Shown piece after piece: positions 22,641-33,827 of a DNA stretch of 64,000 nucleotides. The notes below the pieces were generated by a model that saw only the letters and a list, made by a program, of their open reading frames with translations, searched no databases and was not told where the DNA came from. Made by a program: the position numbers and the translations under genes. Source of the DNA: Carya illinoinensis (lineage: Eukaryota; Streptophyta; Magnoliopsida; Fagales; Juglandaceae); assembly GCF_018687715.1 (NCBI RefSeq), contig NC_056755.1:24198001-24262000 (forward strand). The letters are read 5' to 3'. Every line of letters begins with the position of its first letter. Position 1 is the stretch's first letter.

Positions 22641-24180
22641 GGGTTAAAAACTTGGTGGGAGACCATCAGGTGGAGACCTCTGCACCGACCTGAGGTCGTT
22701 GAATTTGAAATTCATCAAAGCAGGTCGCGCCTCTTACAAGGTTCTCGACTGCCTGGGCAGTAAATGTGAATGGGATTTGATTTATTTTGGTTTGCTTGTC
22801 GCATGTGCTGGATGTGAATATGCTTGGGTTTGAATGTGAAATGGTGATCAGAATAGTTGGACACCTAAGGATTTGAGAAATTAATAGCATGTGTAAGTAA
22901 TTTAATCAAGTGATTAAACACAATGCTAGAAATTGGATCAAAAAGGGTTTGAAGACCAACTTTAGGGTTTGGGGAAACCGCTTAGGGTTTCTATTTTAAC
23001 CAAGTTTTTGGGGTTTCAATTGGATTCCAACCATTTAGGGTTTTACTATGGTTGAAAGCCTCTTTGATCTAGCTCAATTTGGTTGATCAAATGAAAAAAA
23101 GTTTTGCTTAAGTAGTAGCATGATCTCACACCTTGATTTCCTTCACAAATTCATCTAATGGTTCCTCTTTATACCAAGTGTCTAATACTATTCACGATGT
23201 GTGGCTAAGATCTTGCTAAGTGTTCAAATAAAACTTCTTTAACCAAATTTAGACTTTCCATACTGTGATTTTATAAAATTCTAAATAATCAACTGAGTCT
23301 AGTGGTGCAGATCATAACATATTCTGACACTTCTAACTACCTCAAACAATTAAAATTGCATTTTTGACACCATAGTGAATGATAACACTGACTATGTTGA
23401 CAGACTAATACCTTTGTGATTAGTCGATTCGTGAAAACTTACAGAGTTTTCACAAGGTTTCTAAAGTCTATAGAAATTCTATCATTGAATTTCTAATTAG
23501 CTGTTACACCAAGCATGGCTAATCACTAAGCACTCACTCAGGAGTATCGATCAAGGTTGATCTTCACAAGAAGCTGTTTAGGATAATTGAGTGAGGAAGA
23601 AAATATGCCTTTGCTCAAGACCACCTGGCAAGGCCAATGCTCTAACGGCAGCAACAATAGGCAAGTTTTAGAGTATGAAAAACCTAAGTGCTCACATGTT
23701 GATTGCTCGAGTGTTAGTCTTGGTGCTTGACGTGCTGATCTTGCTATGTTCATTGTTTCAGTTAAGCTTCATGCTTGCCCATGAGGATACCTTGTTGCTT
23801 GGGATAGTTTTGTTGATTTTAGTGATGGGCGGGCATAATGCCCACCATGTTGGTTGCTCAGGGTGAAATGTGGTGCTTAGGGGGTAAGAGCTGACATGCT
23901 TATTGCTCAAGACGAGCTTTAACACTCGTCCTTGACAACCCATGTGCATATGGACTGCGTGTTGACCATGCCTTTTGCTCGTCACTTTAAACCTTAAATG
24001 ATCACTTTTGCTCACCCAAGTGGTACATCATCTCTCCTTGGTGCTCTCCCAGGTGGCGATGCTATACAATCTTAAGCCCTTTAGCTTGCCCAGATGGTGA
24101 GCACCTTCCTTCCCACAATGCTTGTCGACATTGTGAGCACTTTTGCTCCTCGTGTTGCTTGCATGGAACTCTCGACTTCG
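22641..24180. other. Unassigned sequence
   Basis: Mixed composition, no convincing ORF or repeat boundary. A TTAGGGTTT-like motif recurs between 22960 and 23040 (several copies of TAGGGTTT). I recognise no gene. Confidence 0.4.
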
Positions 24181-24189
24181 ACAACCTTT

Positions 24190-24645
24190 GTAGAAAAGGA
24201 AAGTTCTCGCCCCTAGGTGAGCAATGTCAAAAAGTAAAATGCTTGCCTTGGGAGAGTGAAAGTGCTCAATTTGGGGTGAGTACTACAAAATCAAAAGTGC
24301 TTGCCCCCAAGTGAGCATGATGGAGTGCAACAAAGCTTGTTGCCTAAGCAAGCACCATGAAAACAAAATGTTATTCCACCATATAAGCACCAGGGAAAGA
24401 AAAAGTGCTCGATCCCAAATGAGAACCAAGAAAAGCAAAGTGCTCGCCTATGATGTACTATGGAGCAAAAAAGTGCTCTTCCCCAATGAGAGCAAAGTGG
24501 GTAGGCACCACAATAGTAAGAGTGTGCACCCCTAGGCTAGCAAAGTAAAGGAGCATGAAATTCGTGATTTTGGCAAGCATCGTGGAAAAGCAAAGTGCTT
24601 GCCCTAGGCGAGCATGAGTGCTTGCCTCCTAGGCAAGGGATGAGC
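24190..24645. repeat. Degenerate minisatellite, about 45-bp unit
   Basis: Roughly ten diverged units of the type AAAGTGCTTGCCCYYAGGYGAG followed by CAC/CATG and an A-rich spacer. Within each unit GTGCTYGCC and GGCGAGCAC form a quasi-palindrome around CCTAGG. Units vary from about 35 to 55 bases. Confidence 0.6.
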
Positions 24646-26244
24646 CCCAAGGGACTATTATCGTATTTTGAATGTTCGTAAAAGCATGCACATCAACTTA
24701 TTTGGTTTAACGTTCCTGCTTGTGGATTTGACATATTTAAATCAAACTCTTTAATTTTCAATTTAATATTATTAATTTCTATATTTAGATTAGTTTTTTT
24801 TATTCGAATTATTAATCTATATGATAACGGGAAACTAAGCGCGTGCACTCTTAACTAGTATGGATACAACTGGAAATATGATTTTGGACTTTGGAGTGCC
24901 AATCCTCCCTATATAAATATATATATATTTATACAATGTGGCTATCTAACATAATTTTGTTGATTTAACAGTTTTTCTTATTTTACCGTTAAAATTAATG
25001 CCGTTAGTTGCATGAATAATAATAAAATTCATTGCTTTCCTATTTGATTTTGGTAATCACAGACCCACCCCCCTCTCTTCTTAAAAGTTCTTATTTTTTT
25101 AATCTCTCTTCCCAATTATTTATGAATAAATTCATATTTATCAAAGTTCATACATCATGCATTGATTCTGGAAGCCATGCATTAATGATAATTTATTTAT
25201 GAGGTATATTAGAGATATATATATATATATATATAAATTATTATATATATATGATATTTTATATAAATTATAATTTATATATAAATTTATATATGTGATT
25301 TAAAACTTATATTCATTCCTTATATAAACAAAGAGAAATGTAAAATAATTAAGTTTAAATATATTTACCAACTACATTTACGAATACAGTTATTCCAATA
25401 AAATATTATTTGTTTATCAATTTAAATTCATTATGAAACATTAAAATCAAATAATAATATCTTATAAAAATCTTAGTATTTTATTGTTTTATAAAAATTA
25501 TATCACATTTTAAAAATAATTGCTTTATTAAACTAAGAAAACGTGCTCTACACATTACTTTATTGTTAACAGTTTGTTTCCTGCATTGCACAGTTTTGGT
25601 TCAAGGTTCCTTTTTTTTTCTTTTTTTTTTCTTTTTTCTTTTATGTTTCATGTATTTGTTGTTTCCAGCCATACCCAGGAGCACATATAGTAGTAAATAA
25701 TAAGATTTTAATTCTAAATGCTTTAAAACTTATTTAAATCTATCTTACTATTTGATATTAAAAATTATATTTTTTTTCTAAAAGCATTACATTATTAATC
25801 AATTTTTTTAATAAAAATAATATTAATTTTAAAAGATAATATTTCTATACACTGGGCGAACATCTCTTAGATGTTGTCCAATTACTAGTATAGATATATA
25901 CACATTGGGGTAGGGGTCCAACCCATTATCTCCATTTTGGAGAAGTGGGTCTTGTACTATCAGACTATAGGTCGTTGACTAGAGTGCCTAATTTAGGTGC
26001 CTACTTTGAATGTGTTATTTGTGTTAGGTGTGATACCCGCATGGTGCAAGGCGGGGTGGACCCTTCCCCGCACCATGTAGAGGAAGGCTTTTCAACGCCG
26101 CACCAAGCGCTGGTGCCTAGGCCGGGGTTGAACACCTCATCCGTCTTACCCCTCGTGCAACCCAATACTACTCATGGCCCATTGGGTCTAAAAATTATTT
26201 CTGGGTCTTGGTCTAATTTAAATTGTAAATAAATTTAAAAACTA
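24646..26244. other. AT-rich intergenic sequence with AT microsatellite
   Basis: Strongly AT-rich, with a TA repeat at about 25213-25236 and several short palindromic ATATAT patches to 25300. A GC-richer stretch at 26030-26170 stands out but carries no recognisable gene. Confidence 0.6.
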
Positions 26245-26472
26245 ATTACTATGATATCCCGTTTTTACATATATTTTCATTGAAGAAGTATTTTAATTTA
26301 ATTAAAATATTAGTTCTTTTATTTTAAATTCTTTTTCTTTTTCTTTCTCTCTCTCCTCTCCTTATCGCCGTTTTCTTCCGCCACCCAGTGCTGCCGTTCG
26401 TTGGTGCCGTGTGCAACACCATCCACCCAGAAATCTTCCCTTCCGGCCGGCGCATCTCCCCATCAAATTTCA

Positions 26473-28594
26473 TATGATACCCCGTTTTTATGTGTATTTT
26501 CACTGAAAGAGTTTTTTAATTTAATTAATATATTGGTTCTTTTATTTTAAAATATTGTATTTTAAATTGGTTTATTTTAATTGATGTAGTGTTTAATTTA
26601 TTTTAGTTGTTTTATGGTTTTTAAAATCATTTTCGTCGGATCAGTTTTTGGATTCCGGAGGTAAGGATTGGACCTCATTTTCTTTCTCCATCTTTTCCTT
26701 TCTCTTTTTCTTTTTCCCTTTTTCCTTTTTCCTTTTTCCTTTTCTTCTTTTCTTCTTTCTTTCTTTTTCTTCTTCTTCTTTTTCCTTCTCTCCCCGCGTG
26801 CGCACGAGCTCTCTCCCTCTCTTCCCGTCGTCGTCCAGTTGAGCCACCCACACCCAGACCCATTGCCACCGGCCGACGTGGCCGACACCACCCCCACCGT
26901 TCGACTCCCCTCCGGCCGGCGCACCACCCCACCAAAAATCAGCCCCATCCGAGTCGCCGTTAACCCCTACAGCACATCTAAGCCGCACGGTTTTGAGCTA
27001 TTTCCGGCACCGTCACTCCACCTCCGGCCACCATCCTTTTACCACTTCATCCCCTACCTCTTGCCATCCTAACCCACCCATTTTCAGCCTCGATCTGTTC
27101 CCGGAGCAGCTCCCACGAGCTCAACTCCGATCTACCCCTTTTTGCACTTCCACCGCCATTTTCACCGCCACCCACGGCCAAAACTCACTTCCATTAGCTT
27201 CATAAACATCTTTAGACCATTCCCTATCAATTTCATGTCTTGGTTTGTCCCCGTTCGAAAGTGGGTATTTTACAACCCACGGTCACAGTGTAAAATACAC
27301 TGTTACGTTGTTTTTTCTCCGTCGTTTGCAACGTCGTGACCTTTCAAAAAATACCTTATAGCGCTGTAAGTATTTTCCAAACTCTATTTTAGATTAAAAT
27401 ATATTTTTGCTTTTACAATAATTTATTTGACTAGTTAGTTGATTCCAGACTAAGTCCGAGGAGTTCGGGGGTCGGATGGATTGAGGACGAAATTGCTTGG
27501 TTTTGTTAATTTTTGTGATTGGTTGGATGTTTGTATCTTGAGGCGTGCATTGCATGATGCATTCATGTGCATTTTATTTATTTGAGAAAATCTGGTTTTA
27601 ATTGTGTAAATGGATTTTCGGGTGCGCGTGTATCACGACCCTAAGTCGGGATGGGGTATTATCTCGATGGAGCTTCTTTGGTCACTTGGGAGTGGATAAT
27701 ACTGAGTGACATCCCCTGTGTTGTCGCTGGGCGACGACCGGATCGCACGATACGGTAACGCTGTCGTGCCGACTCCGTGGTCCCTAGAGTGGTGGGGACT
27801 AGAGGATGGCCTGGTCTAGGCACGCGCTGGGCACGAGAACTGGGCATCGCTCGTTTAGGTGTCACACGCATAGTTGTTACCTGCGGTGTGGCACAGGAAC
27901 CAGAGTGTGCAGATGATCCATAGGGGAGATCATGGTGCATGCAATAATTGGATCGGGTTTTGGATTTGGATACGGGCCATTTTTTGAAAAAATGGCGAGG
28001 TTATGTTTGAGGCTTTGTGATCCATTTTCTGGAAAAATGGTGGTTTCTTATTTTGGATCATTATCTGGGATAATGGCAAGTACATGTGATAAAGGTTTTG
28101 TTTTGGGCCAAAATAGAATTTTGGCATGCGTGGAAAAATGTGGTTTTTATGGGACATATACATTTGCATTCTTTCATGCATATTGTTTGAGTTATATATG
28201 TTTTTATTTAGTGGCATTTGAATCTTACTTACCTGCGGTATCATTTTTAGTACCGTAGATTTTGATGCAGAGATCGAGGAGGAGGAGAAGGCTGAGCCCA
28301 AGGAGGCGGCTCCGCCGGAGTATTGATTTGGAGTTTTTGCTTTGTAGTTTGGTTTGAAACAATATTTGTAGTTTGTAATATTTTATTATGTATGTTTTTG
28401 AATGGGTTTGTATTAAACAAAGAAAAATTCTGGTACTTAGTTATGAGACTTTCGTTATCCGCTACATATTTTTAATTGCACACTTGTTGCATGTACACAC
28501 ACTTGGCACTTGGCGATAGGGTGGTGACCCGTGTTGTCATCATCCCCACGTCTCGATTTCCACGTGTCCGCACATAGGATTTGGGGGCATCACA
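26473..28594. mobile_element. TGTGAC-family solo LTR with TTTCA target duplication (inner)
   Basis: Begins TATGATACCCCG (26473), ends GGCATCACA (28594), with TTTCA at 26468-26472 and 28595-28599. It is 2,122 bases and inserted into a relative of the same orientation. It shows the pyrimidine tract (26680-26790), the TTTTACAACCCACGG block and the GGGTCGGATGGATTGAGGA block of the family. Confidence 0.9.
28255..28326 (+). other. Conserved acidic short reading frame in LTR (inner copy)
   Basis: From the GTA of TACCGTAG the frame reads VDFDAEIEEEEKAEPKEAAP and ends at a TGA. The same frame and stop recur at 29900-29971, and on the minus strand of the copies near 16750-16820 and 500-550 with changes. 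It follows an AG that could serve as a splice acceptor. Probably a C-terminal exon remnant or a chance GAG repeat; it is unusual that the frame is held. Confidence 0.35.
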
Positions 28595-29899
28595 TTTCAC
28601 CTCTATCCGAGCCACCATTAGCCTTCACGAGTTCCTCCAAGTCGAACGGTTTTTCTCCTATTTCACCACTGTCGTTCCACCTCCGGCTACCATCTTTTCA
28701 CAGCATCATCACCGACCTTTTGCCATCCTAAACCACCTATTTCCAGCTCCAATCCGTTGCCGGAGCAGCCCCCACGAGCTCATCTTCGTTTTGGTCGTTT
28801 TTCTCTTCCACCGCCATTTCCTCCGCCACCCACGACCAACTCTCACTTCCACTAGCTTCATAAACACCTCTAAGTCATTCCCTATCAATCTCAAGTCTTG
28901 GTTTATCCCCATTCAAAAGTGGGTATTTTACAACCCATGGCCATAGTGTTTTTACACTATTACGTTGTTTTTTTTTCGCCGTTTGCAGCCTCTTGATCCT
29001 TCAAAAATTGTTATATAGTGCTGTAAGTATTTTTCAAACTCTATTTTAGATTTAAATATATTAATATTTTTACAATAAATTCATTGACTGGTTGGTTATT
29101 TTGGACTGAATCCGAAGAGTCGGGGGTCGGATGGATTTGAGGACGGAGTTGTTTGGTTCTTTTTAATGTTGAGCTTTGTTGGATAAATTGTGTCTTGACG
29201 TGTGCATTCATGTGCACGTATTAAATTGAGAAAAATTGATTTTATCTGTGTAAATGGATTTTCGGGTGTGTGTATCACGACCTCAATCCGGGATGAGGTA
29301 TTATCTCGATAGAGCTCCTCTGATTACTCGGGAGTGGATAATACTAAGTGACATCCCCTGGGTTGTCGCTGGGCGATGACCGGATTGCACGATACGGTAA
29401 CGCTGTCGTTTCTACTCCGTGGTCCCTAGGTTGACGGGGATTAGAGGATGGTCTGGTCTAGGTACGCTCTGAGCGCGAAACTGGACATCGCTCATTTAGG
29501 TATCACATGCGTAGTCGTTACCTACGGTGTGACACAGGAGCTAGAGTGTGCGGATGATCCCTAGGGGAGATCATAGTGCATGCAATAAATTGGAATTGGT
29601 TTTGGATATTGGATACGGGCCATTTTCTGGGAAATTGGCCAGGTTTTGTATGAGGATATTGTGATCCATTTTCTGAAAATGGTTTTCTTGGTTTGGACCA
29701 TTATTTGGGATAATAGCAAGGATTGGTTTTAAAAAAGATATGTTTTGGGCCAAAATGAGATTTTTGGCGTGCATGGAAAAAAATGTGGATTTATGAGACA
29801 TGTGCACTTGGCATTCTTTCATTCATATTGTTGAGTTTAATATATTTTTTATCATGTGGCGTTTGGATTATTACTTACTTGCGGCACTATTTTGGTACC

Positions 29900-29971
29900 G
29901 TAGATTTTGATACAGATGTTGAGGAGGAGGAGGAGGCTGAGCTTGAGGAGGCGGCTCTACCAGAGTTTTGA
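29900..29971 (+). other. Conserved acidic short reading frame in LTR (outer copy)
   Basis: Reads VDFDTDVEEEEEAELEEAAL then two or three more residues and TGA. Same position in the LTR as the frame at 28255-28326. Confidence 0.35.
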
Positions 29972-30285
29972 TTTTGAGTTATTTATGTAAAAAATATCTC
30001 TGCTAGTTTTTATGCCTTGTATTTGGTTTTGAAACGATATTTGAGACTTGTAATACTTTATTATGTGTGGTTTAAATGAGTTTGTATCTAAACAAAAATT
30101 CTGGTACTTAGTTATAAAACTTGTATTATCCGCTGCGTGATTTTATTGTACACTTGTTGCATATATACACACTTGGCACTTGGCACTTGGCGATAAGATG
30201 TCTGATCCGTGATTTTATTGTACACTTGTTGCATTTTCACATGTCCGTACGTGAAAATTGGGGGTGTCACAATTACAATTATATT

Positions 30286-30478
30286 TTAGATTGTCTTGGT
30301 CTCCTACACTGATCTTTATATATGAGGTCAAGGTAATATAATAATCATATTTAAGTAATATTCATACTTAAGTAATATTTATATAGAGTTATAGTGAATG
30401 TCATATTATTTAAGTATGACTATTATATTGCCTTGACCTCTTATATAAAAATTAGCCTAAGAGGCAAAGACAATCTAA
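30286..30478. mobile_element. MITE with roughly 73-base inverted repeats
   Basis: The left arm (30286-30358, starting TTAGATTGTCTTGG) and right arm (about 30405-30478, ending CAATCTAA) pair along almost their whole length with scattered mismatches, for example GAGGTCAAGG against CCTTGACCTC. A 46-base loop separates them. The RNA or single strand would fold into one long hairpin. There is no coding content. A clear target duplication was not found. Confidence 0.75.
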
Positions 30479-30983
30479 TAACTTGAATTCAACTTCAAGT
30501 TTTCAATAAATTGTATATATTTATATAAATATTTATATTTAGCAGGGTGAGCCCTGCTGGGTCAGCCCCCTCCTTCCCCCAGTTGGGCTTTCTTCTTTTG
30601 GGGTGGGGTAGGCCTACTCTTAATTTGCGTTAGGCTGGAAACTAATGCAATTTTAAATGGTTTGTGAAGGAGGGTGTTTTGGGATTAAAAAAATTGTGTT
30701 TAAACTTTTTGTCCAAGAGTTGAAACCAGGTACGAGTACAACAAGGAAAGATCAAAACAAAAGCCTGTCTCTAAATACAAGAAATTCAGATTATTATCTT
30801 CTTCTTTTTTTTCCTTTATTTATATATATATTTATTTTATTTTATAAAATTTCACCAGCCTTGCCAATGTTTCAACTTTTCTTTCTATTCATTTACAAAA
30901 AATTTATTTACAGTTATTTTTACGTACTCGTTTATATATTTTACTGATGTGATTGGTGAATTACTCCTTCATTTATCGAGTTA

Positions 30984-31080
30984 AGCCCATTAGAAACTTA
31001 TGTATTTTTTCATGCCTTGCAACTGCTGGTTGGGCTTGCACTGGCCCGATTTGGTTACGAATCTCAGCATGGAAAGCCCA
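30984..31080 (+). promoter_or_regulatory. Cluster of TGGGCY (site II-like) motifs upstream of WDR26
   Basis: AGCCCA at 30984-30989, TGGGCT at 31031-31036 and AGCCCA at 31075-31080 fall within 100 bases. TGGGCY motifs bind TCP factors and are common in promoters of broadly expressed plant genes. They lie a few hundred bases before the probable leader exon, which fits a promoter. The transcription start is not determined. Confidence 0.4.
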
Positions 31081-31199
31081 GTGAGAGAGGGAGACCACAA
31101 ACCCATATTTCTCGCTCTCCATGACCCCATAGAGTTGGTTACCTCCACGCAAAGGGAAACTCATCAGTCTCTCCCTTTTACCCACAAAGGTTCCAAACA

Positions 31200-31530
31200 C
31201 TTTCCTCCAATTACGAAAGCCTTTTAGCTGTAAATTCTCGTTTCTGTCTTACATATTTCACGAATTTTCGGTCTCTCTATCGCCTCCACTTCAATCCTGC
31301 GCTTGCCCACCTCTATTATTACTGTTAATGTGCCGACAAATAAGAAAAAGAGAGTCTTTTGTTGTGGGTGCTCTGATCCTTTGGTTTTACCCCTACTCTT
31401 TATTGATAATCAATTTCTTTGCTTTTGCTGGGTTCATTTCCTTTTGATCCGAATTGGCTCCCAACACGAAATCGCTTTCTGGGTATTCAAGATTTTGCTA
31501 TCTTCCTGCATAAATTACCTCTAAAGTTGG
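31200..31530 (+). other. Probable first non-coding exon of the WDR26 gene
   Basis: A pyrimidine-rich, less AT-rich stretch ends at TTGG followed by GTAATCTG (31531), a possible splice donor. No long ORF in the right frame continues from it. The start is a guess; the donor is only one of several possible. Confidence 0.3.
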
Positions 31531-32159
31531 GTAATCTGTATTCTTCTATTCATTGTTGATTTTTTATTATTTCTTGATGCATTCTTTTTTATTTTGAGAT
31601 TTTTGTTTATTGTTAAATTTATATTGGCTTGCCTATAAATTTTTTTTCTCATATATATATGTGTGTGTGTGTCAGATTGCTTGTTCTTGTTGGGTATGAT
31701 TGCGTTGTATAGTAGGATTTCCTTTTTAATGGGTATTTTTATATGAGATTTAACTAATTACTGCTAAGAAGCGTGCATATTGCGATACTAATTACCTTTC
31801 TTGCTAAATATTTAGCTCTCAAGAAGAAATTAACTTTAAATATTTGCTTTCTGTGTTCCTTTCAATAACAATTGATTCATAGCAATGCGTTTTCTTAAAG
31901 TACTTCTGTTCTTTTTAAAGAATTTGGTTATTTTTTTGGAATGTGGATCATTCAATTAATGGACCATTTGATTGTTCAATTTGGAATTTCTATTTATCTA
32001 ACTGAGAGTTTTGTGTTAAATGCCACTGAGATCATTGAGTTGACTTGATGAAATGTATTCTCTAAGGCATGTACTGTATATCTCTTTTACTATTTCAGAG
32101 TTTGTACTGTCCGTGGCATGTGCTTGGGCTTGTAAATGATATTTCACTCAACTATGCAG

Positions 32160-32476
32160 TCTATGAGATACAATTAAGGCTTAAATTGGTTTGTGAACTA
32201 TTGGTTGACTTTTATGCGTAACTTGGATAATTGGATCAGACTTTTCAACGAAAAGTAACTTGTTGCTGGAGATATGGGCTCCCTTCCGTCACATTTGTCT
32301 CGGCAAAAACAGAGGTTGCGAAACCCAGCTCATTTTGGAAATGCTGGCGCCTTAAACTGGAATTAATTTTTCGAATACTGAGGAGTTACGGTAGAACTGT
32401 GGATGTTCAAGAAAACCAATTTAATGAACATCCAGCTTTGAATGTGTGTATATAGCATGGACTATATATACTTATG
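32160..32476 (+). other. Probable second leader exon of the WDR26 gene
   Basis: A good acceptor (TTCACTCAACTATGCAG, ending 32159) and donor (ATG then GTATGTATAA, 32477) bracket a GC-richer segment than its flanks. It contains several upstream ATGs and a 30-codon ORF at 32274. Inference from splice signals and composition only. Confidence 0.4.
32274..32366 (+). other. Upstream ORF, 30 codons
   Basis: ATG at 32274 opens a basic, arginine-rich peptide (contains SRQKQRLRNPAHFGN) and stops at TAA 32364. If the leader exon is real, this uORF precedes the WDR26 start and could lower its translation. I do not recognise the peptide. Confidence 0.35.
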
Positions 32477-33537
32477 GTATGTATAAATATCTTCTGATCT
32501 TTTAGATTTTCTCAATATGGTGATGAAAATGTATATGGTAAGAAATGTATTATAAATGCAAACTTTCAAGCTCTATGAAATTTATTGTGTTGTCGGTTGC
32601 TATATCAGAATAGAAGTGTTAGAAAGGAAATGAGATGCATGTCATTTTGTTGGGCTGTTATTCAAAGTTTTGAATTACAGAAAAAAAGATGGAAAAAGAA
32701 TTACCTTTTGTTGTTACCTTGGAACCACTGAGCAATAATTATGAAAATTAAAATGAAAAATAAAAGTGAAGAAGGTTATTGCAGAATATATGACTTCAAC
32801 ACAGTAATCTTTCAATATTTGGGGTCTCTGTCTTTTTTTATATGATTTGGTGAAATGATACCATGTGCTCATATATGTTGTCAAATATGTTGATTCAGCA
32901 ATCATAAATTCATCATGAAAGAAATAAATTTTTGTTTCATTTTTAAGGTTGTTACTTGTAATACATTTGAAAAATGTTTTATGCCTTCAAACTGGGATTG
33001 ATGCTTTCATAGAGAGCAAATCAACCTTGAATTATACTCAGATGAATGTATGGAAATATTGTAGTGATAATTGTTTTATTGGCTTTATTTCAACTACGAA
33101 CTTCGCGTTTTTATACCATAAAAAATAGAATAAATTAATATCCTATCAGACATTCCGTTCTGAATATGCTTTACTAATGTCCCAGCCCATGTTTAGCATT
33201 TCCCCTTAATCTTGTAGGAAGCTGGCAATTATTTGTAACACTTTTCTGACTTGTGGTCATAAATGCTTGTTGACCTTTAGCCAATAAAGTAATCCCTATA
33301 TTTATCTAAATTGGAGCTGTAAGGACTAATGTGGATTTGAGGTTGTTATTGGCGAGTTTTTCATCATTATTAGCTGTTAAAATGATGGCAAAACAGTGCT
33401 TGAAACCCACAAAGAACCAAAGCATATACATCAGAACTTTCAACTTTTCCATCTTTAGAAACATTGAGAAGAATATTTTCTGAAGTTTCAATTATACATA
33501 TTATGTTTTAAGTTTATTGATTCATTTTTGTTGATAG
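32477..33537 (+). other. Leader intron sequence
   Basis: AT-rich, T-rich sequence without ORFs, consistent with a plant intron running from the donor at 32477 to the acceptor at 33799-33800. It contains the SINE fragment at 33553. Confidence 0.4.
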
Positions 33538-33552
33538 TTATTAGAGTCTTTG

Positions 33553-33648
33553 AGGTGCGGTGCATGGGACCGGGGTTTATTCTGCAGAGGTGGGTCCAAA
33601 GGGCCCTGCTTTGGAGAGGTTCCCCGACATAAAAAAAAAAAAAAAAAT
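33553..33648 (+). mobile_element. 5'-truncated tRNA-derived SINE
   Basis: The 3' third of the SINE seen complete at 45684-45933: CCGGGGTTTATTCTGC through GGTTCCCCGACAT and a 17-A tail. It is flanked by TTATTAGAGTCTTTG (33538-33552) and TTATTAGAATCTTTG (33649-33663), a 15-base target duplication with one change. It sits in the intron just before the start-codon exon. Confidence 0.85.
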
Positions 33649-33806
33649 TTATTAGAATCTTTGCGGTTGCTTTCTTTATTTGTTACATTCGGCTTTGGAA
33701 TGTATGACTGATACTTTGAATAATATGTGCTGAGAGTTATTCTTGTGATTTATTGGTGGCATATTTCTAATTTGGTTTTTTATTGTTTCTCTGATTGTAG
33801 GAATAT

Positions 33807-33815
33807 ATGGGCTGA
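33807..33815 (+). promoter_or_regulatory. Minimal upstream ORF (ATG-GGC-TGA)
   Basis: A two-codon ORF ending 12 bases before the main ATG at 33828, in the same exon (exon start 33801 after TGATTGTAG). Such mini-ORFs can make ribosomes stall or skip the true start. Confidence 0.5.
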
Positions 33816-33827
33816 GGTGCACATTTC

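Larger units (their letters stand above)
26250..30271. mobile_element. TGTGAC-family solo LTR with ATTAC target duplication (outer)
   Basis: Reverse-complement orientation relative to the copy at 16444. It begins TATGATATCCCG (26250) and ends GTGTCACA (30271), flanked by ATTAC at 26245-26249 and 30272-30276. Only 223 bases precede the inner LTR (26473-28594); the rest resumes at 28600. Without the insert it is about 1.9 kb. No internal region, so a solo LTR. Confidence 0.9.

Noticed and set aside
24190..24645. CRISPR-like array
   Set aside because: Unit length and spacing vary widely, the units are diverged, and this is plant nuclear DNA.
26030..26180. GC-rich island with a GGGTTGAACACC B-box-like motif as a SINE
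   Set aside because: No A box at the right distance, no tail and no flanking duplication.
26598..27072. ORFs of 115-134 codons around the pyrimidine tract
   Set aside because: Open only because of the CT-rich repeat; part of the solo LTR.
31000..31227. ORF pair on both strands near 31.1 kb as a gene
   Set aside because: Overlaps the promoter-like region, no recognisable domain, and no splice or start context.
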